DNA from: Rubrivivax sp.
GTDB lineage: Bacteria > Pseudomonadota > Gammaproteobacteria > Burkholderiales > Burkholderiaceae_C
DNA length: 33,563 nucleotides
NCBI GenBank assembly: GCA_022842825.1
Contig: JALHOU010000025.1
Location: 1 to 33,563 of the forward strand
Reading direction: 5' to 3'
Position numbers and translations under genes: made by a program. Positions within the stretch are counted from its first letter, which is position 1. Each line of letters starts with the position of its first letter. Shown here piece by piece: positions 23,139 through 30,387 of this stretch. Below the pieces are notes generated by a model. The model did no database searches and was not told the origin of the DNA. It saw nothing but the letters and a program-made list of their open reading frames with translations.

Positions 23139-24404
23139 ACCTCCTCCCGCCACGCCGTTGTCGTGGGCGCCGGCATCGTCGGCATCTGCACCGCCATCGA
23201 GCTGCGCCGCCACGGGCTGGCCGTCACCGTGCTCGACCGGCTGGAGCCGGGGCAGGGCTGCTCGTTCGGCAATGCCGGCATCCTGGCTGCGCACGCGGTG
23301 GTGCCCATCGGCCTGCCGGGCGCCGGCGGCCAGTTGCCGCGCATGCTGATCGACGCCGAGAGCCCGCTGGCGCTGCGCTGGGGCTCGCTGCCGCGCACGC
23401 TGCCGTGGCTCATGCGCATGCGGCGCGAGTCGACGCCGGCGCGCGTGCAGGAGATTGCCGATGCGATGAGGGCGCTGTACCGCAGCACGCTGGAGCTGCA
23501 CCGGGCGCTGGCGCAGGAGGCGGGCGTTCCCGAGCTCGTGTTGCCCACGCCCGGCCTCTACGTGCACCGCAGCCCCCAGGGCATCGACCTCGAGCAGGGT
23601 CTCGCCTGGCGCTTGCGGCGCGAGCGTGGCGCGCACATCGAGGTGCTCGAAGGCGCGGCGCTGCGCCAGGCCGAGCCGGCGCTCTCGCCCGAGTACACGC
23701 GCGGCGTGCGCATGGGCCCGATGGGTTGCACGGTGAACCCGCTGCGCCTGGTGCAGGCCTATGCCGCGCTGCTGGTGCGCATGGGTGGGCAGGTGCGGCG
23801 CGTCGAGGTGAGCCGCGTGCAGGTGAACCACTCGCGGCCGCGCGAAGGCGGCGGCATCACTGTGCACACCAGCGCCGGACCGGTGCCCGCCGACGCGGCC
23901 GTGGTGGCCGCGGGGGCGTGGAGCGCGGAGCTGCTCAAGCCGCTCGGCCTCTCGCTGCCGCTGATCGCCGAGCGCGGCTACCACGTCACCTTCGCCGACC
24001 CGGGCCTGCGCCTGAACCACGTCGTCACCGAGATCGAGGCGCACTTTGCCTGCACCTCCATGGAGGTGGGCCTGCGCGTGGCCGGCACCGAAGAGCTCGG
24101 CAGCCCCGACGATGCGCCGCGCTGGCGGCGCGCCGAGGTGTTGCAGCGCCAGGCGCGGCGGCTGTTTCCGGCGGCGCGGCTGGAGCAAGCCAGCCGCTGG
24201 ATGGGGCCGCGGCCGGGGTTGCCCGACAGCCTGCCGGCCATCGGCGCGGTGCCCGGGCACCCGAGCGTGTACGTGGCCGCGGGGCACGGGCACCTGGGCC
24301 TGACCGGTGCGCCGCACACGGGGCAACTGGTGGCGGGGCTGGTGGTTGGCAAACCGCCGGCGCTGTCGCTCGATGTCTATGCGCCGGGGCGGTTTAGCGG
24401 CTGA
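23136..24404 (+). CDS. FAD-dependent D-amino-acid dehydrogenase-like oxidoreductase
   Basis: A 422-residue DAO-superfamily flavoprotein. The Rossmann dinucleotide motif VVVGAGIVGICTAIEL lies at residues 8-23 with the acidic end at VTVLDR. CSFGNAGILA is the DadA-type FAD contact, and the C-terminal GHGHLGLTGAPHTGQLVAGLV matches the family's FAD-closing segment. Enzymes of this group oxidise D-amino acids (DadA) or secondary amines such as hydroxyproline or opines, passing electrons to the respiratory chain. It is divergent from the ABC importer, which may bring in its substrate (inferred). ATG 23136 fits the Rossmann start; it is the third of three closely spaced ATGs. The specific substrate is unknown, so no gene symbol is given. 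Confidence 0.87.
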   Translation: MTSSRHAVVVGAGIVGICTAIELRRHGLAVTVLDRLEPGQGCSFGNAGILAAHAVVPIGLPGAGGQLPRMLIDAESPLALRWGSLPRTLPWLMRMRRESTPARVQEIADAMRALYRSTLELHRALAQEAGVPELVLPTPGLYVHRSPQGIDLEQGLAWRLRRERGAHIEVLEGAALRQAEPALSPEYTRGVRMGPMGCTVNPLRLVQAYAALLVRMGGQVRRVEVSRVQVNHSRPREGGGITVHTSAGPVPADAAVVAAGAWSAELLKPLGLSLPLIAERGYHVTFADPGLRLNHVVTEIEAHFACTSMEVGLRVAGTEELGSPDDAPRWRRAEVLQRQARRLFPAARLEQASRWMGPRPGLPDSLPAIGAVPGHPSVYVAAGHGHLGLTGAPHTGQLVAGLVVGKPPALSLDVYAPGRFSG

Positions 24405-24817
24405 GGCGGGTGCTCAGGCGCCGTTGGACCTGAGCTCGGTTCAGTTGCGTGATGCAAGGTCGTGCTCTTGCCGGCCTTGCCATCGCCCATGCACGAGAAG
24501 GTGGCTTGCAGCGAACGCTCACGATGAACAATCCCCCAATTCCGATCGACGGTTCTCCCTCTGCACTTCGCGCCTTGGCGCTGGCCATCAAGGCCAGCCC
24601 ATGGAGCACATTCGCGGGTGGGTTGAGCGCACTCGGGCTGATCGCGACCGGTGACGCGAGTGCCGGAACTGGTGGTGACGCTGTCGGTACTGCGACTGGG
24701 CGCCGTCTTGCGGGTCCATGCGCACAACGCCTTTGGCTGTTCCGCCGCCATGGCGCCTAGCGAGCTGGAGGCCCAGCCTTCAGCGTGGCCCGGTTCGCAG
24801 TTTCCTGGACTCAAACC
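24405..24817 (+). other. 413-bp stretch without a recognisable gene
   Basis: Both strands carry open frames here (for instance plus 24524-24760 and a minus frame of 145 codons), but none shows a protein family I recognise or a clear ribosome site. Composition is visibly less GC-biased than the flanking metabolic genes. The stretch marks the left edge of the stress-gene region and may hold decayed sequence. I see no transposase, tRNA or terminator in it. Confidence 0.5.
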
Positions 24818-25275
24818 ATGAAGATCCTCATCGCCGTCGATGGCTCCGAGCCGGCGCTCGACGCCTTACGCCACGCCCTGCAACTGCTGCAATCAGGTCT
24901 GCAAGCCAGCTTCGTACTGGCGACTGTGCAGGAGCCGGTCAATCTGTACGAAGGGGTGCTCCCCCCCCCCCGATGCGGAGGTACTCGACCGGGTAACCGG
25001 CGCGGTGTGGCAGAGCGTTGGCCAGCGCCGAGGCCATGCTCGACGCCTTGGGCGTGCCCTACGAACGCGAGATCGCATCGGGCAAGCCGGCGCAGGCGCA
25101 GATCGACATGGCCCATCGCCACGGCTGCGACGCGAGCATCATGGGCGCACGCGGCAGAGGTGCCCTGCGCAGCGCGCAGCTCGGCTCCGTGTCGCAGCAC
25201 GTCGTGCAGAACGCCGCGGTGCCGGTGACGATCGTCAAGCATGGCCGAGCCGAATTCGCACATGCCGACGGCTGA
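24818..25275 (+). pseudogene. Universal stress protein (UspA family), double frameshift
   Basis: ATG 24818 opens a typical UspA start (MKILIAVDGSEPALDALRHA). At an 11-base C run (24961-24971) the homologous frame shifts by +1 to the frame reading DAEVLDRVTGAVW. A second +1 shift near 25011 leads into the frame reading LASAEAMLDALGVPYE. That frame carries the ATP-binding motif GARGRGALRSAQLGS and ends at TGA 25273-25275. Translated as it stands, the product leaves the family after residue 50 and stops at 25228. No single change in the C-run restores the whole gene. Either two real mutations or assembly errors are possible. The intact family would bind ATP and act in general stress survival. 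It is convergent with two intact usp genes. Confidence 0.8.
24961..24971. repeat. Homopolymer C11 inside usp
   Basis: Eleven consecutive cytosines occur inside the usp reading frame, at the first frameshift. Such runs are prone to slipped-strand mutation and also to sequencing error. Confidence 0.9.
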
Positions 25276-25388
25276 GCGCGGCGCGTCGGTGCAACTGCGA
25301 CAGCGACGATCGATGGTCCGAGCCTCTCGCAGTGGGGCAGGGGCGCAAGCGCGGGCGTGAGAACAGCGCCGCCGCCCCACAAGGGGGT

Positions 25389-25898
25389 TCACTCGAGTGC
25401 CGCAACCACCAGCCAGGCAAGGCCGCCGCTGACGCCCAATTGAATGCCATAGCGCTCCCACGTAGACGGTAGGTCGCCAGCGACTGCGATGACCGGGACC
25501 GTGGTCAATTCGAGCACCTTGGTGGTGACGGACCCCTCGATGGTTCGAATGAGCGAGTTCTTGCGCGCGGTGCCGATGACGATGTGGTCGCAACCCAACC
25601 GTCGAGCGAAATCCGCGATCGAGCTTGCCTTCCCCCCAACCGCGCGGTGCACGGAATAGGGTACACAGACTTCGTCGAGCATCTGCCTGGTCGGCCGCAA
25701 CGCCTGCTCCGATGCTTCGACGTGCGCCTCGTTGATCGTCTTGCGGTCGATCCATCTGGTGACGTAACTGGAGAACGGCGGCTGAACGTTGAGCAGATGG
25801 ATGTCGATCGCCGGGTTGCGCCGGAACTCGATCAGGACATGCCGCACGGCATGCAGGGAGTTGCTGGAACCGTCGACGGGAACGAGCACTTTCAGCAT
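25389..25898 (-). CDS. Universal stress protein, UspA family
   Basis: A 169-residue Usp. The N-terminal MLKVLVPVDGSSNSLHAVRH is the beta1-Asp-alpha1 element. The C-terminal GTARKNSLIRTIEGSVTTKVLELTTVPVIAVAG corresponds to the ATP loop G-2x-G-9x-G(S/T), but with Ala-Arg-Lys in place of the second Gly, so nucleotide binding may be weakened. About 25 extra residues at the end (GIQLGVSGGLAWLVVAALE) are hydrophobic and could form a short membrane-associated helix, unusual for Usp. A very strong ribosome site (GGAGAAGG) precedes ATG 25898, which lies inside the end of the upstream usp gene (7-nt overlap), so the two are coupled. The role is stress protection; the specific signal is unknown. Confidence 0.88.
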   Translation of the reverse strand: MLKVLVPVDGSSNSLHAVRHVLIEFRRNPAIDIHLLNVQPPFSSYVTRWIDRKTINEAHVEASEQALRPTRQMLDEVCVPYSVHRAVGGKASSIADFARRLGCDHIVIGTARKNSLIRTIEGSVTTKVLELTTVPVIAVAGDLPSTWERYGIQLGVSGGLAWLVVAALE

Positions 25899-26464
25899 GC
25901 CACCTTCTCCTTTGGCGCCGCGGGTGCACGCACGACGAGCACGGCTCCATGAGCGTTGTAGATGATCTGCTGCGCTACGGAGCCAATCAGCAGGCCTTCG
26001 ACGGCCGAGAGTCCGCGTGCGCCGACCACGATGCCGCGAGCGCCGAGCACCTGGGTCAACTCGACGAGGCGTGGGGCGGGTTCGCCCATTCGCACATGCA
26101 GCCGCCATGCGAACCCGCGCGCATCAAGCAAGGCGCGCGCGTCCGCGCTCGTGGCCAAGCCGCGACACCCCAGTTCCTTCTCGGCGGCTTCGAGGCTCAG
26201 CCAGTGATGCACGGTGCCGAGATCGAGCGTGCGCACGCCGCTCTCGGTCGCCAGCCGCATGGCCTCGGTCAGCGCATGCATCGAGTGGCGCGAGCCGTCA
26301 AGGGCGACGCACCAGCAATCCGCGGGTGGCGCAATGGGGCGCACGAGGGTGGAGTCGAAGGTCAACGCGATGCGCCGACCATGCTCGTCGCGCCGCTCGC
26401 CCGTAGGCACGACATGCGCATCTGCGTCGAGCATTGGGGCCGCGGTGGTCGCTGGCGTTGACAT
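25892..26464 (-). CDS. Universal stress protein, UspA family, with N-terminal extension
   Basis: 190 residues. The first about 45 are a charged leader not typical of Usp. The Usp fold then starts at CWCVALDGSRHSMHALTEAMRL. The ATP-binding loop is canonical: GARGLSAVEGLLIGSVAQQII, followed by AVLVVRAP. It is therefore likely an ATP-binding Usp, unlike its downstream partner. ATG 26464 gives the 190-residue form; no better internal start is obvious. Its end overlaps the following usp gene by 7 nt, forming a two-gene operon. It is divergent from the NhaR-type regulator 307 bp away. Confidence 0.85.
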   Translation of the reverse strand: MSTPATTAAPMLDADAHVVPTGERRDEHGRRIALTFDSTLVRPIAPPADCWCVALDGSRHSMHALTEAMRLATESGVRTLDLGTVHHWLSLEAAEKELGCRGLATSADARALLDARGFAWRLHVRMGEPAPRLVELTQVLGARGIVVGARGLSAVEGLLIGSVAQQIIYNAHGAVLVVRAPAAPKEKVAC

Positions 26465-26771
26465 GACAGGGCCCCTTCAGATGTGGGCATCGTTGGGGCG
26501 GACACGCGCACCCGCCATCTGCCCCTGTTGCACAGCGTGTCGGTCAGGAACAGCGGCCCGACGCAGCCCACCCACGTGACGATGTGCGGGCCGCGCTCGG
26601 CGCGCGCGCAAGGCCGGCTTGGGTTCGAATCCCGGTGCGTGGCCGTCGATCGGCATCGTCTGCACTCCTATGGAGATCGTTTCTCCTCATGAGTGTGGTG
26701 GATCTCAATGCATCGAGCAACTCGAATATGATGTCGACTTGGAGCGAAAAATTGGATGTATCGATCGGGCG
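26465..26771. other. 307-bp divergent gap between usp operon and nhaR-like gene
   Basis: No protein gene is recognised. It must hold the usp and nhaR promoters, but no convincing -35/-10 pair was found. At 26619-26635 there is a tRNA T-arm-like TTGGG-TTCGAAT-CCCGG. The following TGCGTGG can pair, with two G-U pairs, with CCACGTG at 26572-26578. D- and anticodon arms do not form and no CCA follows, so it is at most a tRNA-like remnant. Confidence 0.35.
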
Positions 26772-27686
26772 ATGGTCACGCTCAACTACAAGCACCTGCG
26801 CTACTTCTGGATGGTGGCCAAGGCTGGCAGCATTGCTCGGGCCAGCGAGCAGCTTCACCTGAGCCCGCAATCGATCAGTGGCCAGCTGACGACGCTGGAA
26901 GCGGTGCTGGGCGTCACGTTGTTCCAGCGTGCTGGGCGCCAGCTCGAACTGACCGAGACCGGGCGGCGCACCCTCACTTACGCCGATGAAATCTTCACGC
27001 TCGGCGACGAGTTGTTGGACATGCTGCGCGACCCGCTCGCGCACCAGGCCCTCATGTTCAAGGTGGGCGTGGCCGACGTCGTGCCCAAGTCAGTGGCGTA
27101 TCGGTTGGTGGAGCCCGCCCTGCGCATCGAAGAACCGGTCCGATTGGTGTGTCGCGAGGGGCGGTTGGACTCACTGCTCGCCGACCTGGCGGTGAACCGT
27201 CTGGACATGGTCATCGCCGACCGCCCGATGCCAGCGGGACTGAACGTGCGCGGCTACAACCACTTTCTCGGTGCAAGCAGCTTGTCGGTATTTGCAGCAG
27301 CCAGCCTGGCGGCCACATTGACGGGGGACTTTCCCGCATGCCTCGACCATGCGCCGTTCTTGCTGCCCGGGGAGGATGTGGCGACCCGGCCCGGGCTCAT
27401 GCAATGGTTCGACGAGCTGCGCATCCGGCCTCGCGTCATCGGCGAGTTCGACGACAGCGCCTTGCTGAAGGCCTTCGGGCAGGCCGCATCCGGCGTCTTC
27501 GTGGCTCCCTCGGCCACAGCCGCCTTTGTCTGTAAGCAGTACGGCGTGCAGGTGCTCGGAGCCATCGACTCGGTGCGCGAGCAGCTTTACGCCATCACCA
27601 CCCAACGGCGCTTGATCCATCCGGCCGTGATCGCGATCTGCCACGTGGCGCGCGAAGAGGTGTTTGGCCGAGCCGCGCAGTCTTGA
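26772..27686 (+). CDS. nhaR: LysR-family transcriptional regulator, NhaR-like
   Basis: 304 residues. The N-terminal winged HTH reads LNYKHLRYFWMVAKAGSIARASEQLHLSPQSISGQLTTLE (residues 3-42), and the N-terminal NYxHLxYFW is specific to NhaR rather than general LysR proteins. The effector domain retains NhaR-like blocks: VGVADVVPK, DMVIADRP, LLPGEDVATR, VIGEFDDSALLKAFGQAASGVFVAPSATA and HPAVIAICHVAREEVF. In E. coli NhaR activates the sodium/proton antiporter gene nhaA in response to Na+. No antiporter is present in the window, so its targets here may be the flanking usp, terB and terC genes (inference). ATG 26772 matches the family start; the frame is open upstream but unlike the family. Confidence 0.88.
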   Translation: MVTLNYKHLRYFWMVAKAGSIARASEQLHLSPQSISGQLTTLEAVLGVTLFQRAGRQLELTETGRRTLTYADEIFTLGDELLDMLRDPLAHQALMFKVGVADVVPKSVAYRLVEPALRIEEPVRLVCREGRLDSLLADLAVNRLDMVIADRPMPAGLNVRGYNHFLGASSLSVFAAASLAATLTGDFPACLDHAPFLLPGEDVATRPGLMQWFDELRIRPRVIGEFDDSALLKAFGQAASGVFVAPSATAAFVCKQYGVQVLGAIDSVREQLYAITTQRRLIHPAVIAICHVAREEVFGRAAQS

Positions 27687-27846
27687 TCCACTGCGTCGCG
27701 CGCGCGGCTGGCGGCTGACCCTGGCGCTTGCTGTGCTGGCGCATGGACCGGCCCTGTCGACCAACGCGCTTCGAGCACGACTGGCGTTCTTCTTGCCGAT
27801 CGGCAGGCCGTACCCGGAGCCACACAGACGCAGCCGCCGGAGAGCA

Positions 27847-28071
27847 TCAAGCCTCCCGCACACCATTCTCGCGGTCGTCCTTGGGCAGGGCGCCCAGGTC
27901 GCAGGTCAGTGGTGCGGCGACAGCGGTGCCCGCGCCGCACAGGTCGCAGAACACACCGAGCAGTGCCACGTCGCGCTTCTCGTTGCCCAGGCGCCAGACG
28001 TGGACGGTGACTCCGGCCAGCGTGGCGGTTAGGATGGCGATTAGAAACGTGCTGGTGTCCCTGGCCGACAC
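27847..28071 (-). CDS. Possible small membrane protein (hypothetical)
   Basis: A 74-codon frame with GTG start and strong G/C in third positions, as in real genes of this genome. It has a hydrophobic segment (TFLIAILTATLAGVTVHVW) near the N-terminus, then two cysteines in FCDLCGAG and a charged tail. I do not recognise the family. It overlaps the 5' part of the zf-TFIIB pseudogene on the other strand. The rest of the 27687-28033 gap shows no gene. It could be a remnant or a chance frame. Confidence 0.35.
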   Translation of the reverse strand: MSARDTSTFLIAILTATLAGVTVHVWRLGNEKRDVALLGVFCDLCGAGTAVAAPLTCDLGALPKDDRENGVREA

Positions 28072-28302
28072 CGCACTCGTGATGAGCGACCGCCAGGGCG
28101 TCGAGATCGACTACTGCCCGAAGTGCCGCGGAGTGTGGATCGACCGCGGCGAACTGACAAGCTGATCGAGCGCTCAGCGTCGATCGCGGCAGCCCCGGCC
28201 GACAGCCCGGCTGCGCGATCACAATCCCAGTCCGCGGACTCCGACTACGAGCACGGCCGAGGCAACCGCAAGAAGTCCTGGCTGAGCAACATCTTCGACT
28301 GA
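28034..28302 (+). pseudogene. zf-TFIIB domain protein, frameshifted and 5'-damaged
   Basis: The conserved core ALVMSDRQGVEIDYCPKCRGVW-DRGEL is clear. At 28155 one base is missing: the read frame gives EL-Thr-Ser-stop (28165), while the -1 frame continues DKLIERSAS and ends at the family-like tail KKSWLSNIFD, stop 28302. The first CxxC zinc knuckle expected just before the core is also missing; a TGTCCC at 28056 in another frame may be its remnant. Small zf-TFIIB proteins of this kind bind one zinc through two CxxC pairs; their function is little known. The loss probably inactivates it. terB follows after 33 nt. Confidence 0.75.
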
Positions 28303-28335
28303 CCCGCGACCGAAAGCGCGCGAGGAAGACCCATC

Positions 28336-28752
28336 ATGCGCAGCTGTCCCGCGAACAGCCCACAGGCGGCCGCCCGCATCGTCGCACTGACGGTGGTCGC
28401 CGACGGCGACATCGGCGAAGCCGGGATCGAGTGGCTCGACCGCCTGGCCGTGCATGACCAGCTGGGCCTGGCGCGGCATGAGTTGCATGCGCTGCTGGAC
28501 ATCTTCCGCGAAGACTTGCTTTCGAGCGACCGGTTGAAGCGGGCCGACGCCTGCCCGGTGGATGAGCGTACGTTGGCGGACCTGATGGGCGAGATACGAG
28601 ACCCCGCGATGCGGCGGAAGTTGCTGCACTTGTGCGTCACACTTGCTGAGTCCGACGCGCATGTCCCGGAGGGCGAATCGATCGTGCTCGGCGTCGCCGT
28701 CGAGCACTTCGGCTTGCACCGTGAGATGCTTCGATCGTCGTCCAGGAACTGA
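28336..28752 (+). CDS. TerB-like tellurite-resistance-type protein
   Basis: A 138-residue all-helical protein. The segments ARIVALTVVADGDIGEAGIEWLDRL (about 12-36) and LLHLCVTLAESDAHVPEGESIVL fit the TerB fold, in which paired helices end in acidic metal-binding loops. TerB-fold proteins are membrane-associated partners of TerC. A terC gene follows after 38 nt, supporting a shared operon. GAGGAAG precedes ATG 28336. Sequence similarity to true TerB is modest, so it is named only as TerB-like. No signal peptide or TM segment is seen. Confidence 0.7.
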   Translation: MRSCPANSPQAAARIVALTVVADGDIGEAGIEWLDRLAVHDQLGLARHELHALLDIFREDLLSSDRLKRADACPVDERTLADLMGEIRDPAMRRKLLHLCVTLAESDAHVPEGESIVLGVAVEHFGLHREMLRSSSRN

Positions 28753-28790
28753 TCAGCTCCCTGCAAATCACTCCAAAGAGACAGGCAGTC

Positions 28791-29801
28791 ATGCAATCCA
28801 TCGGTTCTCCACTCATGTGGTCCTTGTTCGCGGCGTTCGTGCTCGTGGCGCTGCTTGTCGACTTCTTTGCGATGAGCAAGCAGGGCGCGCACCGCGTCAG
28901 CACGCGCGAGGCTGCCATCTGGTCGCTCGTCTGGGTCGGCGTGTCTCTTGCCTTCATGGGCTGGCTGTGGTGGCACCTCGGCGGCGCCGGCAGAGATGAG
29001 GCCGCACGCTCGCTGGCCAATACCAAGTCGCTGGAGTTCCTGACCGGCTACCTGATCGAGAAGGCGCTTGCGGTCGACAACATCTTCGTGTTCCTGATGT
29101 TGTTTACCTACTTCGCGGTGCCGGCCGAGTTCCAGAAACGCGTGCTGATGATCGGCATCCTGGGAGCGCTCGTGCTGCGCGCTGTGATGATCCTGGTGGG
29201 CGCCTGGCTCATCGCGCAGTTCCACTGGATCCTGTACCTGTTCGGCGCCTTCCTGCTGTTCACCGGCATCAAGATGTGGTGGGCCGCCGGTCAGGAGCCT
29301 GATCTGGAGAACAACCCCGCCCTCAAGTGGATTCGCAGCCGCTTCAGGATCGCGCCTGACTACGACGGCGAGAAGTTCTTCACCGTGATTGGTGGCGTCA
29401 AGATGGCGACGCCCCTGCTGGTGGTGATCATTCTCATCGGCATCGTCGACATCGTGTTCGCGGTCGACTCGATCCCGGCCATCTTCGCGATCACGACCGA
29501 CCCGTTCATCGTGCTCACCTCCAACGTGTTCGCGATACTCGGCCTGCGCGCGATGTACTTCCTGCTGGCCAACATGCACGAGCGCTTTCACCTGCTCAGC
29601 TACGGTCTGGCGATCGTCCTGGTGTTCATCGGCGCAAAGATGCTGCTGATCGACCTCTACAAGATTCCGGTGATGTTTTCGCTCGGCTTTACCGCAGTCA
29701 CGCTGGCGGTGACGATGATCCTATCTCTCAAGATCCCGCCCAAGGGCACGCTTGGCGGCGCCTATCCGTTCGGTGCAAAGAAGCGGGACGAGCGAACATA
29801 G
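28791..29801 (+). CDS. TerC family integral membrane protein (Alx-like)
   Basis: A 336-residue inner-membrane protein with about nine hydrophobic segments. The TerC signature motifs are VDFFAMSK, the conserved EKALAVDNIFVFLMLFTYFAVP (about residues 83-104) and VDIVFAVDSIPAIFAIT, whose membrane-embedded acidic residues are thought to bind a metal. The length and N-terminus match Alx-type TerC proteins. In E. coli, Alx exports manganese and responds to alkaline pH; other members are in tellurite gene sets. No yybP-ykoY riboswitch-like leader fits in the 38-nt gap from terB. GAGA lies before ATG 28791. All motifs are intact, unlike several neighbours. Confidence 0.93.
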   Translation: MQSIGSPLMWSLFAAFVLVALLVDFFAMSKQGAHRVSTREAAIWSLVWVGVSLAFMGWLWWHLGGAGRDEAARSLANTKSLEFLTGYLIEKALAVDNIFVFLMLFTYFAVPAEFQKRVLMIGILGALVLRAVMILVGAWLIAQFHWILYLFGAFLLFTGIKMWWAAGQEPDLENNPALKWIRSRFRIAPDYDGEKFFTVIGGVKMATPLLVVIILIGIVDIVFAVDSIPAIFAITTDPFIVLTSNVFAILGLRAMYFLLANMHERFHLLSYGLAIVLVFIGAKMLLIDLYKIPVMFSLGFTAVTLAVTMILSLKIPPKGTLGGAYPFGAKKRDERT

Positions 29802-29862
29802 GAAGTCCAAACGAGCCCGTAAGGGTCGGCACACGGCCTCGGCCGAAAGCGGGCGCCGAGAC

Positions 29863-30099
29863 ATGCCTGCGGCCAGCTGGCCGCTGAAGGCGATGCGCTG
29901 CGACGCGCTGCGGCGCGCGCAGCAGCTCGACGCCGCCGCAGCCGAAGCGTGCGAGATCTGTGCCATCTTCGCCGAGCGCCCGCCGGCTTGGATCCGCGAG
30001 CTGGCGCTGCCCAATGTCCCGCCACCGTTGCGCGACAGCTTCCTGCACCGCCGCTTCAACGCGTCGATCCTGGCCGCCTGGGCGAGGGCGCGACTGTGA
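29863..30099 (+). CDS. Small hypothetical protein
   Basis: A 78-codon frame with strong third-position G/C, rich in Ala and Arg. It holds an amphipathic helix (ALRRAQQLDAAAAEACEICAIF), a proline-rich centre and a basic end. I do not recognise the family. The frame is open upstream into the end of terC, so the start is arbitrary; ATG 29863 is the first ATG beyond terC. It is antisense to the non-homologous tail of the ydeI remnant. It may be a fragment of a larger gene. Confidence 0.35.
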   Translation: MPAASWPLKAMRCDALRRAQQLDAAAAEACEICAIFAERPPAWIRELALPNVPPPLRDSFLHRRFNASILAAWARARL

Positions 30100-30104
30100 C
30101 GTCC

Positions 30105-30387
30105 CGGCTGGCTCTGGCGTCCCCGGCGCCTGCATGCGACCCGCCTCGATGAGCGCCACGGCCTTGTCGACGTTGATCTTCGGCCACACACTGCGCGCGC
30201 GCCGCGGCGTGAAGCGCTGGAGAAAGGGCTGGTCGTCGAGGCCCTGCTTCTGGCCGTCGATCCAGCCCCAGCAGAGCGCGATCGCCACCGCCTCCGGGTA
30301 CGTGACGCTGGGTTCATGGGAGCCCCGCGTGGCGATCTTGAGCCACACAAAGCGCACCTCGATGCCGTCGGCGCGACGCCGGTTCAT
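30105..30387 (-). pseudogene. Truncated YdeI/OmpD-associated family remnant
   Basis: Residues 12-88 of the minus-strand frame match the YdeI family: VWLKIATRGS, PSVTYPEAVAIALCWGWIDGQKQ, FLQRFTPRRARSVWPKIN and LIEAGRMQAPG. After about 30111 the similarity ends. The open frame runs on to 29728 with arginine-rich sequence of no likeness, while the strong codon bias switches to the opposite strand. About half of the family protein is thus missing. The ATG overlaps the patatin stop (ATGA), so the start appears coupled to that gene. The family is implicated in antibiotic tolerance in enterobacteria; here it is probably non-functional. Confidence 0.7.

Noticed and set aside
24377..24814. Minus-strand frame with a Walker A-like GDGKAGKS
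   Set aside because: No Walker B or other ATPase features, and the frame overlaps the end of the oxidoreductase gene. Likely chance.
28753..28790. Manganese (yybP-ykoY) riboswitch before terC
   Set aside because: The gap is only 38 nt, far too short for that riboswitch.
29728..30387. Full 219-codon YdeI-like protein
   Set aside because: Only the first about 90 codons match the family. The tail is arginine-rich and antisense to a frame with better coding bias.
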